A stretch of 64,000 bases of DNA from Symbiotaphrina buchneri (Eukaryota > Ascomycota > Symbiotaphrinales > Symbiotaphrinaceae). Every line of letters begins with the position of its first letter. Position 1 is the stretch's first letter. Below, piece after piece: positions 10,768 to 21,254 of this stretch. A program made the position numbers and the translations under genes. The DNA lies in assembly GCA_001599915.1 (NCBI GenBank), contig BCIG01000021.1:62001-126000 (forward strand). The letters run 5' to 3'. Below the pieces are notes generated by a model, which saw nothing but the letters and a program-made list of their open reading frames with translations, did not search any database and was not told the DNA's origin.

Positions 10768-13097
10768 TCATCGCTGGGCCAAGAGCTTCCGGACATCATC
10801 GACGGCCATCCTTGCCATCTTCTTCAAAAAATTTCGCTCGTCTGCCTCCCGATATTTCTCCCAGCTGTCCAAGCCATCCTTCGCTTGGATCGAAAGCGTC
10901 TCATATCCAGCCCTGATGACAGCGGTGACCTCCCTAGGGCTAAGATTATTCTTGCCGTGGCTGGTCTTTGATGACCCTAGCAGTGCGTGATAATGCTCGG
11001 ATACGGCGATCAACGTCCCAATCGAGTTTGAAGAGCGGTTTGACAGCTCATAGACATCTCGGAATGTAGCGAGCACATCTCCGGTCTCGACTAGTTTGTA
11101 GAATAGATCATCGTAATCAGACGCCCGTGGGAGGAAAGTGTCCCCGGAAGAAAGAGAAAGAGCAAGGACATTGACCAGCCCATCCAGTAAGCTGTAGATG
11201 TCGGCGACGTCTTTCAGATCAGGGGCGTACGTCGTCAGGAACCGTACAAACGACAAAAGGGAGCGCCAGGTCTCTGACCAGTGGAAGTCTGCACCCCAGC
11301 TGTTAGCTCAGGTTCCTTACGTGGTTATGATGGAAGCATTACCTAGCCGGGCGCGTGCGCGAGTTAGGTGGGATATCATGCGCAGAAGGATGTTTATGAA
11401 CAGCCTATGCTTCAGTCAGCAACAATGACTCCAGCACTGAGCTATGCTACCTCGCCACGCTTACAAGTAGAGGTGTACATCCAGTCTGCGACGCAAATTA
11501 TGATTGATTCCGTCTATCACAATGTCCAGGATTGCAGCGGCTATTGGGCGCTCTCCCCGAACGAATGGTAGATAAGGCTGCCTCTGACGGCATAATCTTA
11601 CACTCGTCGGTCGCTCGTCGCTGAAGATCCCTCTGCACGAGCTTGCATCTTCGACCAGAAGCCGGACTATAAGAAGGTTCAGATATGTATACATCGAAGA
11701 GCGAGCCGTGCGATGAGCGTGTTGGACGAAGTATGATGTCAAAGAGAGAAACGCGTTCAAGGGACGCTCCTTTTGCTTCTCGCCAGAAGAGATATTTATT
11801 AGATTGAAGCAGAATAGTTTGTTGGCGTTGACGAAGTCATAAGTCGCAAGCAGTAGAGCGCATTGACTACTAGGCCTAGAGAGGGTCAGAGGTCAAGCCA
11901 GAGGTCCAGGTCATCATTTAGAGTAAAGGGTCCCGTACAATTCGCTAAATTGGAGCTTCATTTCCTCGTCATTAGACGTCTGAGTTGGGGATCTGGTACT
12001 GGGGGTGCTAAGGCCACCCAAACCGAAGAATGTCAATGTGCTGTTCAAGCTCCACCGCTCAGGGAGATCATTTTGGACGGCTACATAATTGTCCCTGGCA
12101 GCGGAGCAAGCAAGTCCGATACCTCTGATGATTTTCTGGATAGTGCTCTCATTGACAAAGTCATCTAGCCGTGCTCTGTATGGGTTCTGGAATTCGAACT
12201 TGTTATAATTGGCAAGAAGTCCAAGCAATAGAAAGGGATCTATTGCATCAGATGGCTTGTCGACATCGTGAATATACTAGCAACTATCAGCAGCTGGAGC
12301 GGTGCATCCAGGTCTAGTGATTACCTTCATAAGAGCCGGGAACAGGTCCCGATGCATAAAACATGACAGAAGGCTTGTGTAATAACCACTTGCTGCCATG
12401 CAGAGAGCTACAACCACTGATTTCTCACGAATCTCCACTATTGCCCAACATTAGAGTTGGCAACTGGCATGACAGTTTGGATACCCACGTGTCCGTCCAT
12501 TCCTGATGGTAACTTCAAGCACCGTCACAAAATCAGCGAACGTCGAGTCAATTCGGTCCAACCCTGTCAGCAATGCAATGGTATCAGAGCTAGGGTTCGT
12601 GAATCTTTTCGTCAAGGTAGACCCTAGAAACACCGTTAAGGTCTTCTCCGTGAGTGCTTGAAGGTATATCGAGGGTTGTCTTGGCCTTACATCAAGAGCT
12701 ATAGCATCTGAGGGATGCGTGGCTCGCTGTATTTGTGCTACGCAGCGGGCAAAAAGTTGTCTCGTTTGGAGCTGCAAAAGCCAGCAGGTCAGCCACACGA
12801 TTGTTTATCAACGACCAGGGTATCAAGAGTCACCTGCAGGTGCAGCAGATCTTCCGCACTGAGTTCAGCCAATATGCGTCGCAGGGCAGCCGATTCCGGT
12901 TTGAGGAGAAAGAACTCCGTCCAGAAGCCTTCTGGCTTTTCGGGATCTTCAGCATCCTGGAAGGAGTCAGCGGGTTTTCGATGGCTTCCGTGGATTTCAC
13001 AGTGACTTCCAACCTTGAATAGAGAGCCATACAGCTGGACAATCTTGGGCTCAAATGTCTCAGGTCTGGCTTGCTGCACCAAAGGAGACGACTCCAT
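10768..13097 (-). CDS. ARMH3 (DUF1741, C10orf76-type) armadillo-like protein
   Basis: Eight exons give 645 residues: 12834-13097, 12691-12771, 12489-12642, 12325-12437, 11939-12276, 11465-11869, 11343-11404 and 10768-11288. Family landmarks appear in order: SRPETFEPKIVQL-like start (ARPETFEPKIVQLYGSLFK), LQTRQLFARCVAQIQ, TLTVFLGSTLTKRFTNPSSD, LLGLLANYNKFEFQNPYRAR, ALLLATYDFVNANKLF, VRLCRQRQPYLP, DGINHNLRRRLDVHLY and a C-terminal LSPREVTAVIRAGYETLS. The human family member sits at the Golgi and is linked to PI4KB and GBF1; function in fungi is not established. The second intron (12643-12690) is 48 nt and in frame with no stop, so its removal rests on the family sequence. An alternative start is the ATG at 13106. 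Confidence 0.85.
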
Positions 13098-13106
13098 AAC
13101 CCTCAA

Positions 13107-13863
13107 GACGCCGATGGTCGGACGCAGCCCTCACCGCTTGCTGCACTACACAGTACAGTCAAATCGATGCTGTTTACCGATGAGCCATGAAGGAAGGAGC
13201 TTGACGCGCTGCTCCGCCGTCATCAGGAAGATTTGGCAATTTGCAAGGCTGGCGCAATATAATTGAATTGCGAGTAGGTCATCGGCCCAAAGTCCCCATC
13301 AAGCGAGGCCCACACCTCTACCTTCGCGGGAGTTGACTGCAAAGGAAATGTGCCTTTACCACATCACCACTTTTCTACTTGAGTTATAAAAAGGTTACGC
13401 AGCCTAAGGTAGGCATATATATGAGCAAGAACTCCCACCTGGAGCAGCGCGAGCAGCATCCTGATCTTTTTGATTACTTTTTTCCAGGACTATCTCTGAC
13501 TCGTATATGTATCCGCTCCGGACGACAATATAACTACAACCACCTCGGGATGGACCAATGATACGTAACAACCCATAAACAACCTTTGCCATCTACCACT
13601 TGTTCTATCCCACCTATGCAGGACGATAGTAGCCATTTCACAAGCTCGTCACCACATCAATAAGGAATGCTGTTTTCAAGTTAAAGTGTCCACACTGCAC
13701 AGTCCCGGTTTTGTAAAGTCACCGCTCATGAATGCTAGCTTTCATGCTCGCCAGATTTGTGCTCAAGACATTTGATCGCTACTCCCCCGGAGAGACTTTC
13801 ACCATCATCGCAGCAAGTCGCTCTATGCACCAACAAGTCCATCACTCCTTTCGACATCCACTT
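13107..13863. other. Intergenic gap between ARMH3 and SEC31
   Basis: This 757 bp stretch is the ARMH3 promoter side and the SEC31 3' flank. One pentamer copy occurs near 13405 (CTAAGGTAGG). I see no gene in it. Confidence 0.5.
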
Positions 13864-16800
13864 CTAAGGGGTAGCTTTGCTCATGCTGATCAGACGTTTG
13901 ACGCCGACCTAGATAATCAGCTCTATTCACTAATAGGTGACCAGGAGACGCCTACCATCCAGTTACCACATTCCTCCATCTTATTCCTGTGGATATCCGT
14001 CTGTATAGCTTGTGCTGCCTCGTAGTTCTTGGCCAGCATAGCTTCAGACAGTTCTACGAGGCTTTGAATAGTATCTGGCTTTAACAGATCCTCATTGTTC
14101 AGGTGGTCGAAGAGGATGTTCAATCGTTTCTCAGTGTCGTTGACTTGGGCCTTGAAGGAATGCGGTGCTTTTGCCTTGACTCGTTGCATCTCCTTGTTGA
14201 GGGTCTCGTAGATTGGGTGAGCATTCGGGGGTATATGAGAGCGGTCACCGGGGGCTGGGCCTTTATTAGTATTACAACATGGTCTTCCTAGAGACTCATG
14301 ACTTACGATATTTTGGTGCCGCGACTGGAGGAGCTGCGGCCTTGCTCGGGTTCGTCGCTGTACTTGGCCTAGATTCTTGTGGAGGTCCCTGTTGTGGAAT
14401 TTGCGGAGGCGATTGAATCTGATTCGGGGCTGAGCCGGGGGGGTAGACGTTGGGCGCAGTTGACAGTGGCACATTTTGATTGTACTGTGCGTTGTACGTG
14501 CTCGACGAGAGCGCTCCTGACCGCGAGCTACCCGACGGCGCTGGTGGTGGCGGCAAAGAGCTTGGCGGAGGGGCTGAAGACGGAATATGCTGAGGCGCTG
14601 GACTGGGGGCATACCGGCTTGAGCGAGGTGGTCCAGAAGGAGGGGCATTATATGGCGAAGCACCCCTTGGGATGGTCGGCACAGAGCTCACCGTACTGCC
14701 GGGGATGGAGCCTGACGGAGGGGGCGGGGCATAAACGTTTGCTGCTGCAGAAGGAGGTCTTTCAGATGGCTGAAACGGTTGACTATAACCAGCCACAGTA
14801 GGAGTGGTCATCCGCGGAGGCGCAGGACCTTTGGGTGGAGGTGGCAAAGGAGGAGTGGCTCTCTGTTGAGTTGAATATGGTGCGCTCGGCGGCGGCGGAG
14901 AAATGATGTTTGGCTGGCTCGGGAAGACGCTCGGCATGCCAGGTGCGACGGCTGGAGTAGTCCTTCTTGATGGAGGAGGCTTGGCTACCATAGGCGTGTC
15001 GTTCCAGTTGGTCATGTTTGTAGCTTTCGAAGGAGGAGGAACCGACGGGGAAGCGTTAAACGATCTCGGAGGAGCCCCTAGCGCTTGCTGTGGATAAGCA
15101 CTGAATCTGTCGGGAGGCGGAGGTACAGTAGATAGCGGTGGCTGAGGTTGCGAGGCCGGGGCATATCCGCCTTGAGAATAAGCGGACGTGCTCGGAGGCC
15201 TATAGACACTTGAGGACTGTGAGAGTTGAGCCGCTGGAGCGTATGGGCTCGTAGGCAGAGGGTTAGAGGACAGTGACACAGGTGGTATAGGCTGATAGCC
15301 ACCAAAAGCCGGTTGAGCCCGTTGTACTGGCCGCGCAGCAGCCAACCCAGGCTGCCTTGCAGCAATGTGGGTGTCGGCTTTTCGAGTCGCCTGTTTGACC
15401 CGGTTCCGAGCAAGCTCGGCCTCTGGGTATTGAGGCGGAAGCAACTCCAGATATTTCTCAGCGACCGCCAGGTGTCCATGAGCAGCCACCACATCTGCAT
15501 ATTCCGTGTACATGTTGTACAGCAAGCCTAACTTCCACCCCGACGACTGTTGACGTTCCGTATCTTCAAACTTGGTCGCCTCCCTGAACACAGTGACTTT
15601 TTCGATGAAGTGCTGCAATGCCTCTGCATGAACTGAAAAGCCCGAAGACCCGTCGGTGGCTTCCAGAGCGTTCCGCTCTTGTTCATGTAACTCGTCGACC
15701 CATATAGAAACAACTTTCTCGAGCTTGGAACCAGCCATATAGCAGAACGCAGCATCCTTCCGGTAATGTCGCGACTCAGTCTTATCTGTACCCTCTTTGA
15801 TTTGGTCTTCCAAGCGTTCACCCAGAGATTCGCACAAGTCCGCGAACTCAGTTTCGTCGGCGTATGTGCATAGGGTAGCCAGCACTTCCTTCCAATCCTT
15901 CAGGTCGGCATTGTGCACAATGTCCCACAAGTTTTTGCCGACAACCGAGGCTAGTAGCCTCAGATAATTTGGCCCCTTTGCTTGTTTCGAGAAGTAGACG
16001 GCTTGCGCCTTCTCGATGCATTTCTGACCTCCACAGATTGCGACCATGAATGCATCCGACATCCTGTCTTCCTCGAGGCAGACATCTAGAGCCTTGTCGA
16101 ACTGTCCCAGAAGTAAAGCCCTTGTAATCCGCCGGTCCGCGTCGGATTCTGAGCCGGTGAATATTTGGAAAGGATTGTTCGTCTTTGCTCCTTTGGTCGC
16201 AGCTAGATCGGATAGAAACGTATCCGCATCTGTATTATTCTCGAAGAAAGCAGAAAGTCGATTGTTCCTGGTTTCGCCCTGAGCTTGTTTTTCATCATGG
16301 TCTTTGTTTCCATTTCCGTTCAATGCAAGATTAGCTACTCCATCAGTAGCTTCCTCGGGTTCGGAGAACCCTAGGGAATCCACCAAAGCCTTCCTCGGAT
16401 TAGCAGCTATCGGAGTTTCTATGACCTCCCAATCCGCTTTTTCGTCGGCGGACTTGGCCTCCGCCTTTCTTGACTCGCAGATGCTTTTGAGGTCACCTGC
16501 AGCAAGTGCCTTTTCAAAGCTTTCTGTGGCGGCTCCGATATTCGTATCGACGACGAAGCTTGATATCTGAATCTTCGATTTTCTGGGTTGTGAATCCGCA
16601 TCTGAACATCCGAAGCTGACAAGTTTGCCACCAAACCCAAACGAAGCTCCCACCGGCCGCTCGAGCCATCTAGGTGCCTTTGGTAAGGAAAACGTAGCAC
16701 CCTGAGGTTGCGTCTGGGCTTTCGCGAAGAAATCTTCGCCATCTAATGCTTGCGCCTGGGAAGCAGTCGAGGCCGCCTCCGGCTTAGTGTTCTGTATTGT

Positions 16801-17969
16801 GTGAACGGCTACCTTTCCGTCGAAGGAAGCGGTGGCAAGCAGACTTGGGTTGTGCGGATTGAACCTTGTCTCAAAAGTCCAGTTTGTGACTATTGGGAAT
16901 TCTCCTAGAGGGACACCAGTTCGAGTGCTCCAACATATTGTCCTATTGTCCTTTCCACAAGAGAGAAGGAGGTCATTGTCGAGAGGGCACCATGAGAGAG
17001 AGAGAACGCCCTGCTCGTGTGCTCGCAATGTCTTTTCCGGTGCATTCGAGTTCCTCAGATCCCACACGAGAATAAGGGGATCCGTATCATGAGGTATCGC
17101 CGTGGCAAGTTTCGTGGGCCTGTCCGGGTCCCATGCGACCGCGCTGACAGCCTTGCGGCCTAGATTGTTAAGAGTTAAGCTCTCCTTCTTGGCCTTAACA
17201 TCCCATACTGTTACGAAACCTCCAGAACTTCCAGTGACGAGTATGTGCGGGACCTTTTTGTTCCAGTCCAGCGCCTCAAAATCATCTGCTCTTGCAGCCA
17301 CATTGCCCAGGCGGAAAGGGTTGGCGACATTGTTCAGGTCGGATATGAAAAGCTAGAAGGACGCAGTTAGCTTGCTGCTGGCCACCAGACGAACTCGCCT
17401 ACCTCTCCCTTGGCTCCGGCGGTGGCAATCAGTTCCGACCTGAAAGGATTGAACTGTAGAGCTTTGATTGCGCCGCTATGCTTCGTTGTCCGCGACATGA
17501 AAGCATCACTGAGGCCGGTCAATAGCTTGAAATCCACAGGGGAGGTGGGACCAACCCAGTGCCATTGATCAGTTTATCTGCGTCCCATAAATCCAGAGCA
17601 CCATTCTCGAGGGCACCTGCAATTATGCCACGCTGATGATCGTTCGTAATCCGTCCCCACGCGATATCGTGGAATCTAAAAACAACCTGGTTAGCTCTAC
17701 ATTTCCAAATGCAACCGCAATGTTTTGGGCGAGTCGATATTGCTGAGATCATTCACTCACCGAGAATCCGTGCTGATGCTTGCGGCTGGCTGCAAATCTA
17801 CCCCTTGTTCGAAGTCATCGAGCGCGAGATTCCATAGTTCCAGTTTGGTCTCGTCAGAAAAATCCGCATCTACTGCCCCAGCCCTGGTACCAGTAGCTAT
17901 AAGAGGGAGTTGAGATCCGGGAGACCATGCGAACGTGGCTGTTCTGTTTATTTTGCGGATGCAGGCCAT
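13864..17969 (-). CDS. SEC31: COPII outer-coat subunit Sec31
   Basis: Six exons (17761-17969, 17556-17675, 17403-17508, 14307-17352, 13956-14260, 13864-13908) give 1,276 residues, the usual length. The N-terminus [19 protein letters not shown] and [13 protein letters not shown] are diagnostic. WD40 repeats follow: [57 protein letters not shown] helical solenoid region begins around [19 protein letters not shown], and a long proline-rich stretch of about 350 residues precedes the conserved C-terminal domain ([20 protein letters not shown]). Sec31 forms with Sec13 the cage around ER-to-Golgi vesicles; the proline-rich part contacts Sec23/Sar1. The last exon adds only 14 residues, [13 protein letters not shown] at the end. 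Confidence 0.96.
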
Positions 17970-18434
17970 GGTTTCCGCAGGGTCAAGGGAGGGTGCGGTA
18001 GACAGGACCCAGGAAGCCCCAATTCGCAGAGCTCACAAGACCAGCAAAATAGTAAGCAGAAAGTTTGGAGAGAGAGGGTAGTAGAGGCTCCTTCAATGCT
18101 TCTGGACTCGCTATTTCTTGAGTGTTGTCCTGCGCTGGGTATGTAGGAGGGGAGATGTTGACAGTTATGCTAGATCCAAGCTCCCAGTTACGGTCCATTT
18201 CACTACCTTCGTACAAAGGTGAGGCCGAGCTAAAAAGGCGGTAGCGACACTAGCGGAATCCAGCACCCATGACGAGGATCGCGAATCCTTCAAAAGTTGA
18301 CATAATATTTATATTTCGTACAAAGGACCCGGTGCCTCCTCTTCCGGTGCTCTGTTCCCGCCTCTCCAGGTGTTTGTTGTCATCAGCTATTGGTCCTTCA
18401 CTGCGACCTATGCGAGATTACCACATTCATCATA
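17970..18434. promoter_or_regulatory. Divergent promoter region SEC31 / RRM gene
   Basis: This 465 bp gap separates two divergent start codons. It is one of the few divergent promoters in the window with almost no AAGGT/ACCTT pentamers. I see no other feature. Confidence 0.4.
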
Positions 18435-18977
18435 ATGTCGGACGCCGCGCGCTTGCAATGCACGCTCTACGTGGGTGGACTGGATGATGCCGTGACCGCA
18501 GCCACGCTTCATGCCGCCTTCACACCATTTGGTGAAATCGCCGACATATCGCTTCCGAAGCCAGAAGCTCCCTCGGCGACAGAAAGCCATCGTGGCTACG
18601 GATATGTCGAATTCGATCTCGCCGAAGACGCGAAGGAAGCTATTGATAATATGGACCAGAGCGAGCTGTACGGAAGGGTCATCAAAGTGGCACAAGCAAA
18701 GCCGCAAAAAGAAGCCAACGAGGGCTTGGGCAGCAAAACCGCGGTCTGGGAACAGGTATGCTTGCTATACATATTCATTTCAGGCAAAGCAACGTACGAG
18801 AGCAGCAGAGATTTGCTGATGGTTCTGTTCGACTAGGAAGGATGGCTGGCGAAACATGCTGTCAGCGAAGAAGACAAAATACCCACAAATCACGCTGACG
18901 CGCCGGACACTGGGGCGCCAGAGGACCCAATGCAGGGGCTGGAGGGCTTGGATGTTGCAGGACCCAAGCTGGAGTAG
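18435..18977 (+). CDS. RRM protein related to the N-terminal domain of cyclophilin E
   Basis: Two exons, 18435-18755 and 18837-18977, give 153 residues. One RNA-recognition motif fills residues 8-85: RNP2 is TLYVGGL and RNP1 is RGYGYVEF. The layout TLYVGGLDDAVTAATLHAAF resembles the RRM of human PPIE/CYP33, but no cyclophilin domain follows; such isolated RRM proteins are common in Pezizomycotina. After the RRM comes KTAVWEQ, then EGWLAKHAVSEEDK encoded by exon 2, a conserved tail in the fungal group. A role in splicing is likely by family. An ORF extends upstream to 18390, but the ATG at 18435 (MSDAARLQCT) fits the family start. Confidence 0.85.
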
Positions 18978-19223
18978 GTCGATTTTTTACGACTCGTGGT
19001 CTTTATCCTTGCATCATCTGGCGCTTTGGGTGGAACTCTTCTCGGCGAGACTATTTTCATCTGTGGATACTGATTTGGCCATCAATGGGGCGCAACGCAA
19101 TGATTGCTCTGGCGTTATGGACACTAGCATCCATGATTTGAAATATGAATACAAAGTTCTGGAGCCTGCAGTCCTCCTCCAAAGGCCCTGCAAATTTGGG
19201 CTGCATCGAACCTGCTCCAACTT

Positions 19224-19758
19224 TTACTCGACGTTGCCACGCGACCTGGAGAGCCTCAGCTGCTTGTCGACGTAAAATTTCCGGCCGATTGAGTATGCGG
19301 CAGCACCCAGTGCAACACTGTATATATAAGCATTCACGATGTGGTTGTGTTTTCAGAAAGCTGACGTACCCAAGCACAATTCCTATATTTCAAAGGAAAA
19401 GGGAAAGATTAGTACATTGACAGACATTCGTGGCCAATCACTCACCAAGTGGGATCAACTCGGGAGGGATCCGCTTCAGGGTTCTGAGGCGTTGGGAGAT
19501 GGTATGAGCTGCAAGCAGGCGTCAGTCAACGAAAGTCGTCAAAGCCATTGACTCTAGGCCACGACTAATCCACCAAGAAGTAGATAGCCTGGCTCGATGC
19601 GACGGCACGCATACCTCTATGCTCTTCGTCCTATGCAGGTAAAAGGCAACGGGGTCAGTCTTATGCCAGAACAGGTTCGACCGCCGGACACTCACAGGAT
19701 TGGCAGCCATCTGGAAGCGACGGCCAGTCTGGAACTGCAATACACGAGAGGGATACAT
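19224..19758 (-). CDS. NDUFA4/B12D-type (MLRQ) respiratory membrane protein
   Basis: Five exons give 82 residues: 19696-19758, 19615-19630, 19446-19508, 19370-19382 and 19224-19317. The protein starts MYPSRVLQFQTGRRFQMAAN, continues with the fungal signature HTISQRLRTLKRIPPELIPL, has one membrane segment (IVLGVALGAAAYSIG) and ends RKFYVDKQLRLSRSRGNVE. It belongs to the NADH-ubiquinone reductase MLRQ family; the mammalian member NDUFA4 is now regarded as a complex IV subunit. Two internal exons are micro-exons of 16 and 13 nt, each flanked by good GT/AG sites and required for frame. It is divergent from COX12. Short proteins like this are easily missed because no single exon exceeds 32 codons. 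Confidence 0.88.
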
Positions 19759-20275
19759 GTTGGACAGATGTCTGGCACTCCGTTGACTCGGGAGGTGTAT
19801 GTTGGTTTGGCGGGTATGGTGAGTGAGGTAATTGGAGAGGGTTGAGAAGCACGAAGTACGGATACAATAGCCAGGGCGACGATGTTGTGCGGAGCTCGGT
19901 GTACTTTTCGTAGCTAGTACGCAAGTACCGACGGGGTACCCTACCACAGAATACAGCGCAAGTTGGGAAGTAAGCGATACTTCTAGGCTCATTCTGCATT
20001 GTACCTGTACTTCATACCTGTAGGGCCCGCAGCTTGGCAAATGGGAGGGTCACCAGCCTCCGCATGAGCCTCATGTCGTACGAGAGGACGGTGTGGCTGG
20101 TGCCGACTCGTTCCTTGGACCTTACCACCTTGAGGCACGAAGCCGAAAGAACCTCACCTCACCTCACCTCAACACCTCGCCTGTGCCCTCCTCTGCTCTA
20201 CATCACCCACACATCTCCATCTTTGCCATTGGCACACTAGAGCTCCCGTATCTGTTCCGTCTCAACACAGTCAAA
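19759..20275. promoter_or_regulatory. Shared divergent promoter of the NDUFA4-type gene and COX12
   Basis: A 517 bp gap drives two respiratory-chain genes outward. It contains GTACC units near 19910-20020 and a CTCAC pentamer repeat at 20154-20172 just before the COX12 leader. Co-regulation through this region is inference from the arrangement. Confidence 0.55.
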
Positions 20276-20926
20276 ATGGCCGACGACGAGGAACGTGTGA
20301 CTATGCCCTTCAAGTTCGTCACTGGTCAGTCTTCCGCCCTAACCCTTCTTGCTGTCCTTCAACAACTGACCTAAAACGTCATGCTTTCTAGCTGGTACGT
20401 CCTAGCCCACCACACATCAGAAATCCTACGCTGAGCCAGCGACCGGATCCCAATGACTTCTTCCTTCGGCGGCGCACTGCCTTCCGCACCGTTTCCAGTA
20501 CTCACCGTGCCCTGTGATTTTAGGCTTCGACGCCCGCTTTCCCAATCAGAACCAGTCAGTAATGTCTATCGAGACTGAACCTAGACAACACCATTGACTT
20601 GAATATCAAGGACCAAGCATTGCTGGCAGAATTACGTCGATTACCACAAGTGTATTCTGGCAAAAGGGGAGGATTTCAAACCCTGCAAACAAGTATGATC
20701 CCGTAGCCCTTACTCGACCAAGGGTCGTCTGACATCCTCAACCTAGTTTTTCCTTGCGTATCGTTCACTTTGCCCCAGTTCATGGGTAGAAAGGTGGGAT
20801 GAGCAAAGAGGTGCGTAGACATCGGTGCAACGTCACCTCCACTACCCGCCTAGGTACCATCTTGACCATCAGTCTAATTGCTTCCATGCAGAGAACGGAA
20901 CCTTCCCGGTCCGCCTGGACCAATAG
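20276..20926 (+). CDS. COX12: Cytochrome c oxidase subunit VIb (Cox12)
   Basis: Six exons give 87 residues: 20276-20324, 20392-20394, 20524-20554, 20611-20692, 20747-20810 and 20892-20926. The protein has the twin-cysteine helical hairpin: CWQNYVDYHKC is C-x9-C and CKQFFLAYRSLC is C-x10-C, as expected for Cox12/COX6B. Around them are GFDARFPNQNQTKH and WVERWDEQR. It is an intermembrane-space subunit of complex IV imported by the Mia40 route. The second exon is only 3 nt (CTG), preceded by TTTCTAG and followed by GTACGT. Including it changes VTGFDARF to VTAGFDARF, the form I recall for other filamentous fungi. Skipping it keeps the frame. Confidence 0.93.
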
Positions 20927-21254
20927 AGGAACATGTCGAATGGCTGAGAGGGCAGTTCGTACGATCCTCTCCCGACGGGGAGATTAGAACCTTGTGGGCT
21001 GTAGCAATAAAGTTATATTGCATGTATACAGATGCTTCCCTCTATGCAACATGCATGGTCAAGGACCGGTGAACGATACCTTGGCTGTGGTCCGCATACT
21101 CTCACTTGGACAAGCGTTGTTCTTTGGGACCAGACGTAGTATATCTACTGCCACATTTACAGTGCATAAAAGTACCGAACTCAATCTCAGCCATGGCGTT
21201 CCGGATGCAGGAACCCGGGAAAAGACATGCTCGGCCAACCTTACATAGCATCCA
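20927..21254. other. Convergent 3' gap COX12 / sphingosine-phosphate lyase
   Basis: A 328 bp convergent gap holding both 3' untranslated regions. I see no coding signal. Confidence 0.5.
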
